Shown here: one piece after another, positions 46,036 to 56,614 of the stretch | Layout: each line of letters starts with the position of its first letter | Position numbering within the stretch: position 1 is the stretch's first letter | Source of the DNA: Ryuthela nishihirai | Taxonomy: Eukaryota; Arthropoda; Arachnida; Araneae; Heptathelidae | DNA: 64,000 bases | NCBI GenBank assembly: GCA_038380435.1 | Contig: JAWZYU010000030.1 | Coordinates: 61,701,817 to 61,765,816, forward strand | Reading direction: 5' to 3' | Position numbers and translations under genes: made by a program | The notes under the pieces: generated by a model | Database searches by the model: none | What the model was told of the DNA's origin: nothing | The model's input: only the letters and a program-made list of their open reading frames with translations

Positions 46036-47740
46036 AATGGTATTAAGTTGGCTTGTTCTGACTTTATACTTACTAGGGTCAGGTTTTTGTATGCCATGTT
46101 ATGGGATGGTTTGTGTTTACCCTAATTTACAGGTGAACTTCTAGCTTTGTGGGCCTGAACACTGGGATGAAACTTTTTTTGTTGTTCCATTATGTATTAT
46201 TCACCTATTTAAATTTGTTTCAGTATGAAGCTAGATTTTTGACAGTTGGATGGACAGCAACTGTGTAAGTGTGAAACTGGTAAACAGCAATGGGTGAATA
46301 TGACAGTTGTATGCGAGCAAGAAATGAGTAGTAATAGCATGGAATGCTAAGCCTAAAAGCAAAAGAGTTGTTATCTGCATTTGACAAACAAAACCAGCAC
46401 TTATCAGAAGTCACTATAATCCAGTATTCAGTAAAACAAAGTTTTTATAAGTCTCTTCCTTTTTATATGAATCAATCAGAAATAAAAATACACTTTAGAA
46501 AACCAAACCAGAAAAAATTATTGGTATCCTTCTAACCCCGAATTCAATAAAATGACCTTTTTAATTCTGTTACTTCTGTATTAATCAGTTGGAAATCAAA
46601 GGAATGCACTCCAGGTAAAAAAAAAATTCTGTTCTCTCTAATCTGGAATTCAATAAAATAGTTTTTATAGAAATCTATTTTGAATAGGATGGTAGATGTC
46701 ATAATAGTCATTGCATGATCTGAATTTAGCATTTTCTACACAATACAGTAAAATTCTAGGTCTTTGAACTATTTCTTTTCAAATTTGATTAATTAATCCA
46801 GTTGTGATTCTGGTCTTTGTACTTTTATTTGTTGGAAAATTAAATATTTCTATGTTAAAGCAAGTTTTTCAATGCCTTGCTTACTTGAAAAACAGATCTT
46901 CCCCTGATGTAGTTTCATAAATACTTTTCAAAATTAAAAGTTTTGGCAAAGTCATGATAAACTTAATAACTTTAATACAAATGATAATTTTACTTTCATC
47001 TAAAGCAAGTGAAAAATTCAGTCATATTGCACACACATACACCCATCCCTCAATTTACAAGGTAGATACATTCTGGGACATTCCACTTGGGGGTAAAACA
47101 ACTCAACATTTCCTAAAAGCAGGGCAAACAATAAACAGTAAATTTAATGTTTTTTTTCCAGTCTAATAGTAGTAATTCATTCCTGGTTGATGAGGCACTT
47201 CCACAAACAATACATTTAGTTTCGCATGGGACATGCCCAACAGAGACAAATGCAGCTTGAAACCTCTAATTTCCCAAATACTCTAGAGCTCAATCCAAAA
47301 TTTTATACATTGCTTCCCCTATGATCCTCTGCATTGCATTAAAAACTTGAGTTCCTACCTAAAACAGAACCTGATTTCAAACCTCAGACCACCTTTTTTT
47401 GGTGAATTTCGATTATCACTTCTGACCCCACCCCGACCTGGAATTGTTTCCAGTGCTTGCCATGTAAATAATTATTCATAGTAAATATTTAGAGTAATCA
47501 TTAGTCTTTAGTTGCATTGCTTTTCCACATGATTTCCTAGGATAGAACAGAGCTATGTAAGAAATCAAATGTGTGTCATATCTACAAGTTTCAAAATTTG
47601 AAGTTACATTAATTTAGGCAAATGTTCTTACTTTTCATAAACTAGAAGAGATTCTGAACCCATTTTGTAAATAGTGTAAATAAAAATAGTAAAAATAAAA
47701 AAAAGTAAATAAGTGCAGTAATTATTATTTAAAAGTAATT
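46036..47740. other. Intron 5 DNA, nothing firm recognised
   Basis: AT-rich. Two similar stretches ending in AATTCAATAAAATGACCTTT and AATTCAATAAAATAGTTTTT lie at about 46430-46680. CCCTCAATTTACAAGG (about 47047) resembles a Tigger-type end, with no partner found. No coding signal. Confidence 0.4.
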
Positions 47741-48217
47741 TAATATACACCGAAGAGTGAAAACATTATGACCACCAGCCTAATATGATATTGGTCCTTC
47801 ACGTGCCACCAAAACAGCTCTTATCAGGTGAGGCATGGGTGCTACAAGATTTCTAAAGGTATCTGTGGTATCTGGTACCAACATGTTACCAGCAGATCCT
47901 TTAACTCTTGTAAGTTACATAGTTGAGCTACCGCAGATCGGATATGCTTTTCCAATGCAAACCACAGATGCTCGATTGGATTGATGTCTGGGGAATTTAG
48001 AGGCCAGGGTAATAACTGGAAGTCTTCCTCATGTTTCACAAACTATTCTTGAGCAATCTGGGCAGTGTGCATGTCACATTATCCTGCTGAAAGACTACTA
48101 GAAGGATATACCATTGCGATGAAAGGATGTACCAGGTCTACAATGATGTTTAGATAGGTGATAGATGCCATATCTTCCTGCACGTGAATGACTGGACCCA
48201 GGTTTTCCAACAGAACA

Positions 48218-48671
48218 GGGGTGGCTCAGTCGGTAGCGTGCCAGGCTCGTAATCTGTAGTTCCCAGGTTCGAGTCCCAGCTGGGTCAGCGTTGAGATTTA
48301 TCTCCGCAAAATTTCCCCGCCCTGCCCACAGTCAGTAGGGGACACCGATGGGCTTGGAAAGGCCGCCGTCCGTCGGATGGGACGTTAAGCCATGGCCCCG
48401 TGTGTGGGAAAGCCATACCCTGTGCACGTTAAAGAACATGCTGGATGGCCTTGACGGGAGGCTACCATCTGTCTCCCAATAGCTGTTCCAGTGGGTCCCC
48501 TCCCCCAACCTTCTCTGAGCCTTCACTCAGTTTTTCAACTCACAGGTTTTTTTCAACTTCAACTCACAGATTTTTTTGCACACCATGGGCTAAATGGCCA
48601 GGTCACAAGGACCTGGCCATTTAGCCCATGGTGTGCAAAAAAGTGCTGCTCAGAGGTAAAACAATCCAATC
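48218..48671 (+). repeat. SINE A copy with snap-back tail, 11-bp target duplication
   Basis: Full tRNA-like head (GGCTCAGTCGGTAGCGTGCC, GGTTCGAGTCCC) and body. CCAACAGAACA flanks it at 48207-48217 and 48672-48682. The tail is rearranged: 48572-48604 and 48610-48642 are perfect 33-bp inverted copies with a 5-base loop, beside short TTCAACTCACAG repeats. Confidence 0.95.
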
Positions 48672-49108
48672 CCAACAGAACATTGTCCAAAGCATTACAC
48701 TTCCTCCACCGGCTTGTTTTTGTCCCACGGTGCATCCTGGCGCCAACACTTCCCCAGGTAAATGATGCACATACCTGGCTGTCCACATGGTGCAAAAGAA
48801 AATGAGATTCATCGGATCAGATGAACTTCTTCCAATCATTCAAGGTAGTTTTGGTGCCTCCATGCCCATTGTAGGTGCTTTCGACATTGAACCAAGGTTA
48901 GCATGGGCACTTGGAGCAGTCTGTGGCTACGCAGCCCCATTTTCAGTAGGGTTCAATGTACTGTGTGTTGTGACACATTACTTCTGTCACCAGCATTCAA
49001 ATTATGGGCAAGTTGTGCCACAGTATCTCTTCTGTTGGCTCATACCATATGGGATAGCCTTCGCTCACTTTTGGCATCAATGAGCTGTGGTCGGCCCACA
49101 CCTTGTGG

Positions 49109-49500
49109 TGGGGCGGGGGTGGCTCAGTCGGTAGCGCGCCAGGCTCGTAATCTGTAGTTCCCAGATTCGAGTCCCAGCTGGGTCAGCGTTGAGATTTATC
49201 TCCGCAAAATTCCCCGCTCTGCCCACGGTCAGTAGGGGACACCGATGGGCTTGGAAAGGCCGCCATCCATCGGATGGGACATTAAGCCGTGGCCCTGTGT
49301 ACGGGAGAGCCATACCCTGTGCACATTAAAGAACACGCTGGATGGCCTTGACGGGAGGCTACCATCTGTCTCCCAACAGCTGTTCCAGTGGGTCCCCTCC
49401 CCCAACCTTCTCTGAGCCTTCGGGGTCCATGTGACCTGGCCATTTAGCCCATGGTGTGCAAAAAAGTGCCGCTCAGAGGTAAAACAACCCAACCCAACAA
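49109..49500 (+). repeat. SINE A reference-quality copy, 14-bp target duplication
   Basis: CCCACACCTTGTGG occurs at 49095-49108 and 49501-49514. Head: GGCTCAGTCGGTAGCGCGCC (A-box), AGGCTCGTAATCTGTAG, GATTCGAGTCCC (B-box). The body is tRNA-unrelated and ends in AAAACAACCCAACCCAACAA. 392 bp. Best copy in the window for building a consensus. Confidence 0.97.
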
Positions 49501-51092
49501 CCCACACCTTGTGGCGGTTCGTGGTTTTTTCCTCCTCAGACCTCTTTTTGAAGGTACTAACCACGGCTGACCGTGAGCCTCCCACAAGCCTTACCATCTC
49601 AGAAATGCTCTGACCCAGTTGTCTGGCCATTACAATTTGGAATTGTCAAACTCACTTAAGTCTGATGTCTTTCTCATCTAAAGAACAAGAATAACACTGA
49701 TTAACAGAACTTGGTATCAGGTGTTATTTATACCATTTCATGACCTTCACATGTGCTGTCATTTACCTGCAGTTGCTACAATTTGCATAAAGACTCACTG
49801 GTTGTAATGTTTTGGTTCTTAGGCGTATAAAGAAAAGAGTTTGCTTGGGTGTTTTTCTGTCCACTTACGAAGAAGCGCTAAAAGCTTCAAACTTTGCGTG
49901 AATGTTCCCTTCACCTAGGGAAAGAATATAGGTTATGTGCAAACCCATTGGTGTCAACTAAAATTGGGGTGGGCGGGTTTGAATTTCTCAAAATCCCCAT
50001 AGACAACATTAACGATTGAAAATTATTCAAAATAACTGTTGCCACCAATAAATTTCAAAGAAAGAATGCATGAAACTAATTTCTTTCTGATTTCATAGGA
50101 TAGTCATTGTTTAGTTTGTTGGGTCAAGAGCATGAGCATCCATGAATATTGAAGTTGTTCTAATTAAGCATGAATGGGACATGAGATTTTTTGTTGAAAT
50201 GAAAACTTCAAAAACTAAGAATTTATATTGGAAATTAAAATCATTAACTTAATTTTAAAAATATTTTTATTTCACTTCATTGAACATTTTAGGGGTAAAC
50301 TTCCTTTGGCAGAGCAGTACACTAAGCCTCAGGATATATGTATAACTCAGTAGAACAAGTTAGTACTTCCCCCAGTACGGGGGAGAAACGATCGAGCCAC
50401 AAGGGCTGACCTTGACCCTGGAGGGTCGGTAGATCTCCAGGCAGTCAAGAAGCAGGCTGTTGCAGAACCCTTAACATAATGAGATATATGTAAAACATAT
50501 ATCTCATATTTTAAGTAATAAATAATGTTTTTCAATAATAATTTTTTTTGTAGTATCTATACATTTTTTGGGCAACTCAGACTACATTTAATTTTCTTTT
50601 TCTATAAAGTTACATATGCCTGGCAAATTGTATCTGAGGGACTTTGGTGGGTATGAAATGATTTGAAAATTCTATTATCTGAGCAAGGCAATTCCATTTT
50701 TTGGTTTAGAAACTTGATGTGGGCAGGATCATATGGTACCTAGACATAGGTCTGTTTCTTTCCTTCCCTAAAAGAGAAGGAGAAAAATGAAATTGGAGGG
50801 GATTGATTGTAATGATTTTTATGCAATGTGAGGGGGGGGGGGGAGTACCATCTACTTTATATTTTAGAAAGTTTCAGACTTGAGCAACACTGGGTAAATC
50901 TGCTAATCTGTTAATATGTTATAATTTAAGCATTTTAATGATTTATTAAAATCAGAAATAGCAATTCCACCTTGTGTACTTGTAAATTTGACTCATTGTA
51001 ATGCTAAATAGCAAAGCCATTTTCTTTTACACTGTGTTCAATATATTTAGTGAAATGTTTAATATGAGAAAATTTTGGATGTTGCATTGCAG

Positions 51093-51177
51093 GTACTGTT
51101 ATAGTGGTCTTAGAAAGAAGTTTAGAGTGCAGGCACCGTCTCTTCCTGATTTGCAGATGGAAAAGGAGAACTGTAAG
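51093..51177 (+). CDS. RFX7: RFX7-type exon 6, C-terminal end of the DNA-binding domain
   Basis: Acceptor TTGCAG; joined to exon 5 it restores RYCYSGLRKK, the most conserved end motif of the RFX domain, followed by FRVQAPSLPDLQMEKENCK. APSLPDL corresponds to the M-P-x-L-P-N-L segment after the domain in RFX7. The donor GTAGTT is weaker than the others, but the phase-0 ending is what exon 7 needs. The 9.9-kb intron before it contains two TTAA-family elements, a foldback tRNA-like element and a SINE-interrupted Tc1 element. Confidence 0.94.
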
Positions 51178-51684
51178 GTAGTTGTTGGAATTTATGTATT
51201 CATTCAATACATTTCTTAAAATTATAATAAAGTTTGAATTTTATTATTTAAACTTTAGTTCATAAGTGTTATAGCTATGGTATATTAAAAATACATAAGA
51301 TTCCATTATTACATAAAATTGCTTTATGTATTCATGTAATGAAATAAAAAAAAAATAATTCTTGTAGTTATACTGAAAGCAAAATTTGTATTAAGTTGGA
51401 GCATGATTTCAGCTAAATTTCCACAATTTGTTGCTTGTAAATTCTTGAAGTAAGCATGGTGCTAATGTTAATTAGTTTTTTCAAGTTGTATTAATTATAT
51501 GTACATTTGCATAGGCTTTCAAAAGTGCTTTTTTTCTTTCCATTTTTTTAAAATGAAGGTGTAATATGTTATATATAACATTTTTAACCACTACAATTAG
51601 TAAACAATATTTAACTGAACATTAAAAATTGCAATAAATACTTGTTTAGTACAAGTATTTATGAAAAAGGAATTTGTATTATTA

Positions 51685-52010
51685 ATTATATATTAAACCC
51701 ACATCTCTCCAGAAACATGCCAGAGTATTCTACTGTTGAACTAATGCCACTTTCATCTTTTCTCCACTTTGACACTAACTTTTCATTCCTGTGATTTTGG
51801 CAGCTGGACTTGGCACCATCTATGATTCAGGACAGCAACTATTTCTTTAGATGTTGCTGTGAGTAAAATGCAAATAAATATATGTCACTTCGTGCTGATA
51901 TTGTTATTAATAAGTTAAACAGTAAATAATATTCACACAGTTACCTGTTGATTTTAACATCAATAAATCAATAAATATTTTTGTGGAAAAAGGTTTTGCT
52001 GACATGCGGG
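51685..52010 (-). mobile_element. Foldback tRNA-like element copy (family F2), diverged
   Basis: In antisense: AAACCCACATCTCTCCAG (T-arm/B-box), AGTATTCTACTGTTGAAC (A-box region), GGCACCATCTAT (shared centre), then AATAAATAAATATTTT and the TTTTGCTGACAT end. Matches the 45.7-kb element block by block, but its second tRNA-like module is weak. Confidence 0.55.
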
Positions 52011-52084
52011 AAGTTAAATTAAAAAACTCCATCAAATCCATCTAAATCTTGATTTTTCAGTATTTCAAAATGCAAGCTGTAGTA

Positions 52085-52161
52085 TACTGCTCACAAAAAT
52101 TGGGGGATATTTCAAAATGAATATGAAGCGATGAAATATCCCCTAATTTTTGTGAGCAGTG
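52085..52161. mobile_element. 77-bp Tc1/mariner-type MITE
   Basis: TACTGCTCACAAAAATTGGG and its inverse CCCTAATTTTTGTGAGCAGT form arms of about 32 bases around a centre of about 12. TA lies on both sides (52083-52084, 52162-52163). Little is left besides the two termini. Confidence 0.88.
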
Positions 52162-52299
52162 TATTTAACAGCAGTAATACCAATCCTAATAAATACAAAT
52201 TTGATGAAAAGGGGAAGAATTATTTGCAGAAACCTTTAAAATATATGCTTATTTTGTTAAATAGCTTGAAATAATACATTGACAGAATCCAAAATGAGA

Positions 52300-54581
52300 A
52301 GACCAAGACATATATATTCGTTTTTAGTACAATGAAAAAAACTTTGGTTTTTAAAAATAGAAATTTTCATATGTCTTATATGCACTTCAAGCTTGAAAAA
52401 TAATATTTCCTTTTTGTGTTTGATGCATATTTTAGTAAGCTACAATATAAATCTGTTCTGATTGGCATTTCTTACAAGTGCTTTATGGTATTGCTGATTT
52501 ATTTGTTAGCATTAGTCTATGCTGAAAAATAAAATATAGAATGTTACATTATTCTATGCTCCCCCTAATTTACACTCACAAGTTTGATTTAAACTATTAT
52601 CAACAAATTTTTCCCTAAAGTTTTAAAATCTACTGAAAATTGGAAAAAAACTGCTGTTTTTTAAAGCAGAAGATTTTGGAAATAATTACAATAGACTTTT
52701 TTTTTTTCATTTTTACACTCTTTTCTGCCTTAAATTTATTTGAAAATTTCTAGAATTATTTTTATTATTCATGCCGTCCTGTGGCCGAGTGGTTAGCGCA
52801 CTTGGCTACTGATCTACGGTACCTGGGTTCGAGCCCCGGGTAAGGCATGGATGTTCGTGTTGTTTTCTGCTGAGGTCCTGCCATCCTCTCAGATCTACTG
52901 TGGCATATAAACTGACAGGCTCCTGTCAGACTTCTGTGACAAGCAGCAGCTTGAGGGGGTATTTATTTTTTTATTATCATTTATCACAGCATTCTTTGCA
53001 TTGTTCCTGCTTTTCATATTAAAAATATAAGTAAAAAGAGCCTTCTTAGCCAGAGCTTATTGTTGTGAAGACTACTTACAGCATAAACTACATCACTGCA
53101 CAACAGGTACTGTGATTTAGTTAATTGCTGGCACATGCAGTCAAATGGCTGCATAGAGGATTGTTTGCAGTGAACATTTGTTCTCATACATTGGATAACT
53201 CCCCTATGCATCCAGTTAGTATTTATACTTTTATAATTAAACCATCATTTTAATTTCTGTAGATTTATTTTATTTATGTAAATTATTGATCTTTCAGTCA
53301 GCTGATCTATTGATAAATTATTATCAATCTTTCGGAGTTATTCTACACCAGATGGCCACCTTACAAGTTGTTGCGCATATTTTATTTAACATCACATTAG
53401 GTTATATCTTAATTTTTCATTTATGATTTCTATGTTTTCCAGTAAAAAAACTTTGATTTTGTGTTGTTGCCTGAAAATTAATGAAATCCTGGATATGGAA
53501 GCAAAAAAGGACTTTCTTGGCAAAGAAATCAGTCCTCCCTCCTTTGGGAAGACAATTTTGGCAAGGATTTATACCCCCCCCCCCCCCCTCCTCCTCCAGC
53601 TACACTGAGGGCATTTTACTGCCCCCTGGCAGAAATTTATTTTTAAAAATTTATAAGTTTTTAAGTTTCTATTCAACAGTTTTAAAATATCCCCCCCTCA
53701 ACATATTGGCTGCCCCACTCTGTTGATATAGACATTTTTTACCCTTGATGCACAAACATTTTGGTACTTAGTCAAGATCACCAAACTTCAATACCCAAAG
53801 AAGAAATTCATAAAGTGTAGTAAAAAAAGCAGCTAAGAAAGGGTTTTCCCATTTCATATCCACAACAGGAGAAAAAATTGATTAATTGGAGCAATCCAAG
53901 TCACCTTTTATAATGCTGGCCCATGTTTTAAAATATACCACATTGAAAAGAATCATTAAATGAAATGAAAATCATGTTTCAGGTAAATATTACTTTATTT
54001 GGAAAGAAATTTCCTTTCAATAAATGTGTAATTTAGCTGAAAAAAGTCTTATTGAAATTAATATGCTTCTAAATTTGTTTATTTTTTTATTTTCATAAAA
54101 TTCAGAATTAATTTGATATTTAACATGACCTATTTTGGTTGATTGGTTATTTTTTTAAAAACTCTTCTAAAGTTGATATGTTGATGTGACTCAACACAGT
54201 TGGTTAAAAGCGTGGACTTTTCTCAAAGTATGGTACTGAGAAAAGAATTGCAAAAAAAGGATAATTTTCTTGTTTCAAGTAATTTTTTTTTGTTACATAG
54301 AAATAAATAGCCTTTCTATTCATATGCATTATAATCATTTCTGTCTTAGTTTTTTTCAGTAAATTTTTATTTGCATTGCCAGATGCATTTTTTTACTACA
54401 TTCCTCTATAATTGCCCTATTGAAACAGAAGTAGTTGTCTTTTTTGTAAAATATTTTGTTTTCAGAAAATCCAGAATTTAATGCTGATTAATTTGGCATA
54501 TAACATTCCATAATTCCTTTCATTAGTTATTTGGCAAAAATTCTAAAGTTAATTTTTGGCTAATCATGGAATTTGGAAGAG
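52300..54581 (+). mobile_element. TTAA-family element, long form, with SINE B inside
   Basis: Right end GGAATTTGGAAGAG followed by TTAA (54582-54585). The left end is diffuse near 52300. Shares all blocks with 42.98-45.1 kb in the opposite orientation and the outer blocks with 25.0-25.96 kb. SINE B at 52774-52963 interrupts it. A frame around 53423-53608 (AKKDFLGKEI) is conserved with the antisense copy; unknown function. Confidence 0.65.
52774..52963 (+). repeat. SINE B reference-quality copy
   Basis: Head GTGGCCGAGTGGTTAGCGCA (A-box, most like class II tRNAs such as Ser) and GGGTTCGAGCCCCGGG (B-box). The body is GGCATGGATGTTCGTG, CTGCTGAGGTCCTGCC, ACTGACAGGCTCCTGTCAGA and AAGCAGCAGCTTGAGGGGGT, then a T/A-rich tail. 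Confidence 0.92.
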
Positions 54582-55157
54582 TTAACTAGGGTAAATTCTT
54601 ATGATTGACATTGGTGTTGTTCAGTATTAGAACTTCCATAACTCTAAACACTGAATGAATATTTTTTTTAAATTGTGATTTAGATAGAATTGATTAAGAA
54701 TTTTTCTTCAGTCACTTTTGTGTATAAAGCTTATTTTAGAAGTTATAAACCTTTAGAATTAATTTCACATTGACATAACATGGAAATTTTCTGTTTTGGT
54801 AGGACAGTATATATATTATATGATAGTTTTATTTAAATTCAATGAATTGTTTAGACTTTCTGATCCTAAAATATTTGATAATGTGATTAATTTTGCACTT
54901 GAAAAGGAAAAACAAAAACAAAATGTTAGTGATATTCTTAGCTTTTCAAATAATATCTGCAGTATATTTCAAATCAGGATTTGCATCATAATAACATTTT
55001 AAGATTTCACCTGAAAATTTTAATGTACTTTCTAAGACCATGGTTGTTTTTTAATCTTCATTTTTGTGTCAAAAATATATAAAAAAAATTTGTTTTTCAT
55101 TTTCCAGTTTTATTTCATTCAGACAGCTTTCATGGCATTTCTCTTATCTTTCTGCAG

Positions 55158-55362
55158 AATGAAGGAGTTAATAAGGTAGATGATGAGGTGACTACAGCTG
55201 CATGCCATCTGCTGTTTGAATGGACTGAAAAACTATTGGGGATCAAGTTTATTTCACTCAGAGAATTGGCATCTCATCTAATTGAAAACATGTATGTAGA
55301 CAATAGGTCTGTAGCAGCATTTACAGTTCTCTTATCAACAACTACACAACAGTTTCATAAAG
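55158..55362 (+). CDS. RFX7: RFX7-type exon 7, conserved region after the DNA-binding domain
   Basis: Acceptor TCTGCAG, donor GTAAAT, 68 codons plus one base. Contains VDDEVTTAACHLLFEWTEKL, then LRELASHLIENMYVDNRSVAAFTVL. This aligns with the I-D-E-E-V-x-x-A-C-x-L-x-C-E-W-A-x-K-V-L block and the A-R-F-L-x-x-x-Y-I-x-x-K-S-x-A-A-L-T-V block of vertebrate RFX7. It ends in phase 1, probably at a Gly codon. No later exon was found between 55363 and 64000; that stretch is filled by mariner and LINE sequence, so the rest of the gene lies downstream. Confidence 0.9.
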
Positions 55363-56614
55363 GTAAATTCAAAATTAACATTGAAAATATATTAAATTTA
55401 TGTTAATATTTGCATAATTACACAATCTATTAATTGCATTAAACTCATATTTTATCATTCATTGATTTTAATTGCTATATTCAATTATTTATTAGGATTT
55501 GCACTCACTGCACATGATATTGTCATTCAATGTATCTTAAAATGTGTGACTGTGAGTATAACAGCAAAGGATGGAGGATTCTCTCATATGGTCACTATCC
55601 ATATTCTGAAACAAAGATGGGTTTGATACCTATTGGTCAATATATTTGTTCACACACTCTGGCTTCCAATGCATTCCCATGGCATGCCATCAGAACACAA
55701 TGCATGCCATTATACTTTTCAAATGTGTAACCTTTATAATATACCATTTTCACTATATGGTCACTTTGTTTTATGCTCTTATATACAGAAAATGACATGA
55801 AGCCATGTTGCCTAGACATTTTCATTTTGGTTGGACATCCTCCCCCATCACTATGTGAATAAAGGTACTTCAGTCACTGTATATTGAAATACTTTATTAT
55901 AACTTATCTAAGTATACATCATATTTAGTGTTACTATAGCATATCCATTCTCTATATTCCTTTATAATTGCACAGTCTATCTTTTCTGTGAAGAGCTACA
56001 TATTTTCCCAAGATTTTGTGTTACTCATGATATTAACTTCTAAATTTCAGCATCTAAGAAGTCACTTTTCACAAAATCGTTATTTTAGGATACATAATCT
56101 GTTTTTCTTCACATTATATTTAGTGTGTAAATTTTAGTAACTTATATTTTTTCCCAAAGGATTTTAACTACTATGGATGGGATTATTAAATTTTGAAGGT
56201 AAACTTTTTTGATGGGTTATATTTATTTAAATAGGACCAAACAAGCATATTAATATTTTTCCAGTTATTTAGCATTTTTAGTGAAATGCTACAAATTCAT
56301 AACACACATTTCAGTCAATTTGAGTATAAGAAAATTTTATCAAGTATTTTTTAAGAGATGGGTGATTCAATATTTTCTCTTATATATTTATAATGCATCA
56401 TCATCAAGCAGACATGGGCTATGGAGGTCCAACCAAATAGTTCAATTTATTTCTTCAAACATCTCTCCTGAGCTACATCTGCTGCATCTCACTACTGTAG
56501 ACCAATTCTAATAAGTTCCTGCTTGACATTGTTTGCCCACCACATCCTAGGTCCTCTCCCCACCTCTTTCTGAGGCCTTTAGGCACACTGTTCATAACTC
56601 TATTTGCTATTCTA

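Larger units (their letters stand above)
47748..49825 (-). mobile_element. Tc1/mariner element carrying two SINE A insertions
   Basis: Ends CACCGAAGAGTGAAAACATT and GGTTGTAATGTTTTGGTTCT..GGCG are inverted repeats with TA at 47746-47747 and 49826-49827. Without the SINEs it is about 1.2 kb. Minus-strand transposase remains: MARQLGQSISEMVRLVGGSR (HTH, 49630 down), SDEFHF, GGGSVMLWTMFCW and LPWPLNSPDINPIEHLWFAL (last catalytic region, near 47975). Stops and SINEs inactivate it. Confidence 0.92.
22389..55362 (+). other. RFX7: RFX7-type (RFX5/RFX7 class) transcription factor gene, 5' part, seven coding exons
   Basis: Locus entry covering the seven coding exons listed separately. All exons have AG acceptors and GT donors, and their phases fit: 323+34+92+132+117+85+205 = 988 nt, or 329 codons plus one base with no stop. 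RFX factors bind X-box DNA in the nucleus through a winged helix; the RFX5/RFX7 subgroup has an N-terminal leucine-rich segment before it and lacks the RFX1-type dimerization domain. Visible in order: a basic NLS/AT-hook-like patch (residues 76-85), helix plus LFLYLQLPTG (about 108-140), the DNA-binding domain (about 166-243), and a conserved helical block (about 267-329) containing a VDDEV..AC...FEW pattern. The order and spacing match RFX7 as I know it. The gene is open at its 3' end because its long C-terminal region is not in the window. Whether it is the RFX7 or a pre-duplication RFX5/7 orthologue cannot be settled here. Confidence 0.93.

Noticed and set aside
48787..49083. 98-codon forward frame
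   Set aside because: Shadow of the minus-strand Tc1 transposase; the real motifs are on the other strand.
49109..49200. Possible tRNA-Met gene
   Set aside because: A- and B-boxes are present, but the sequence runs into a SINE body and recurs many times; it is the SINE A head, without intact acceptor pairing.
52774..52850. Possible class II tRNA gene
   Set aside because: It is the head of SINE B, repeated at 23.1, 39.3 and 41.7 kb.
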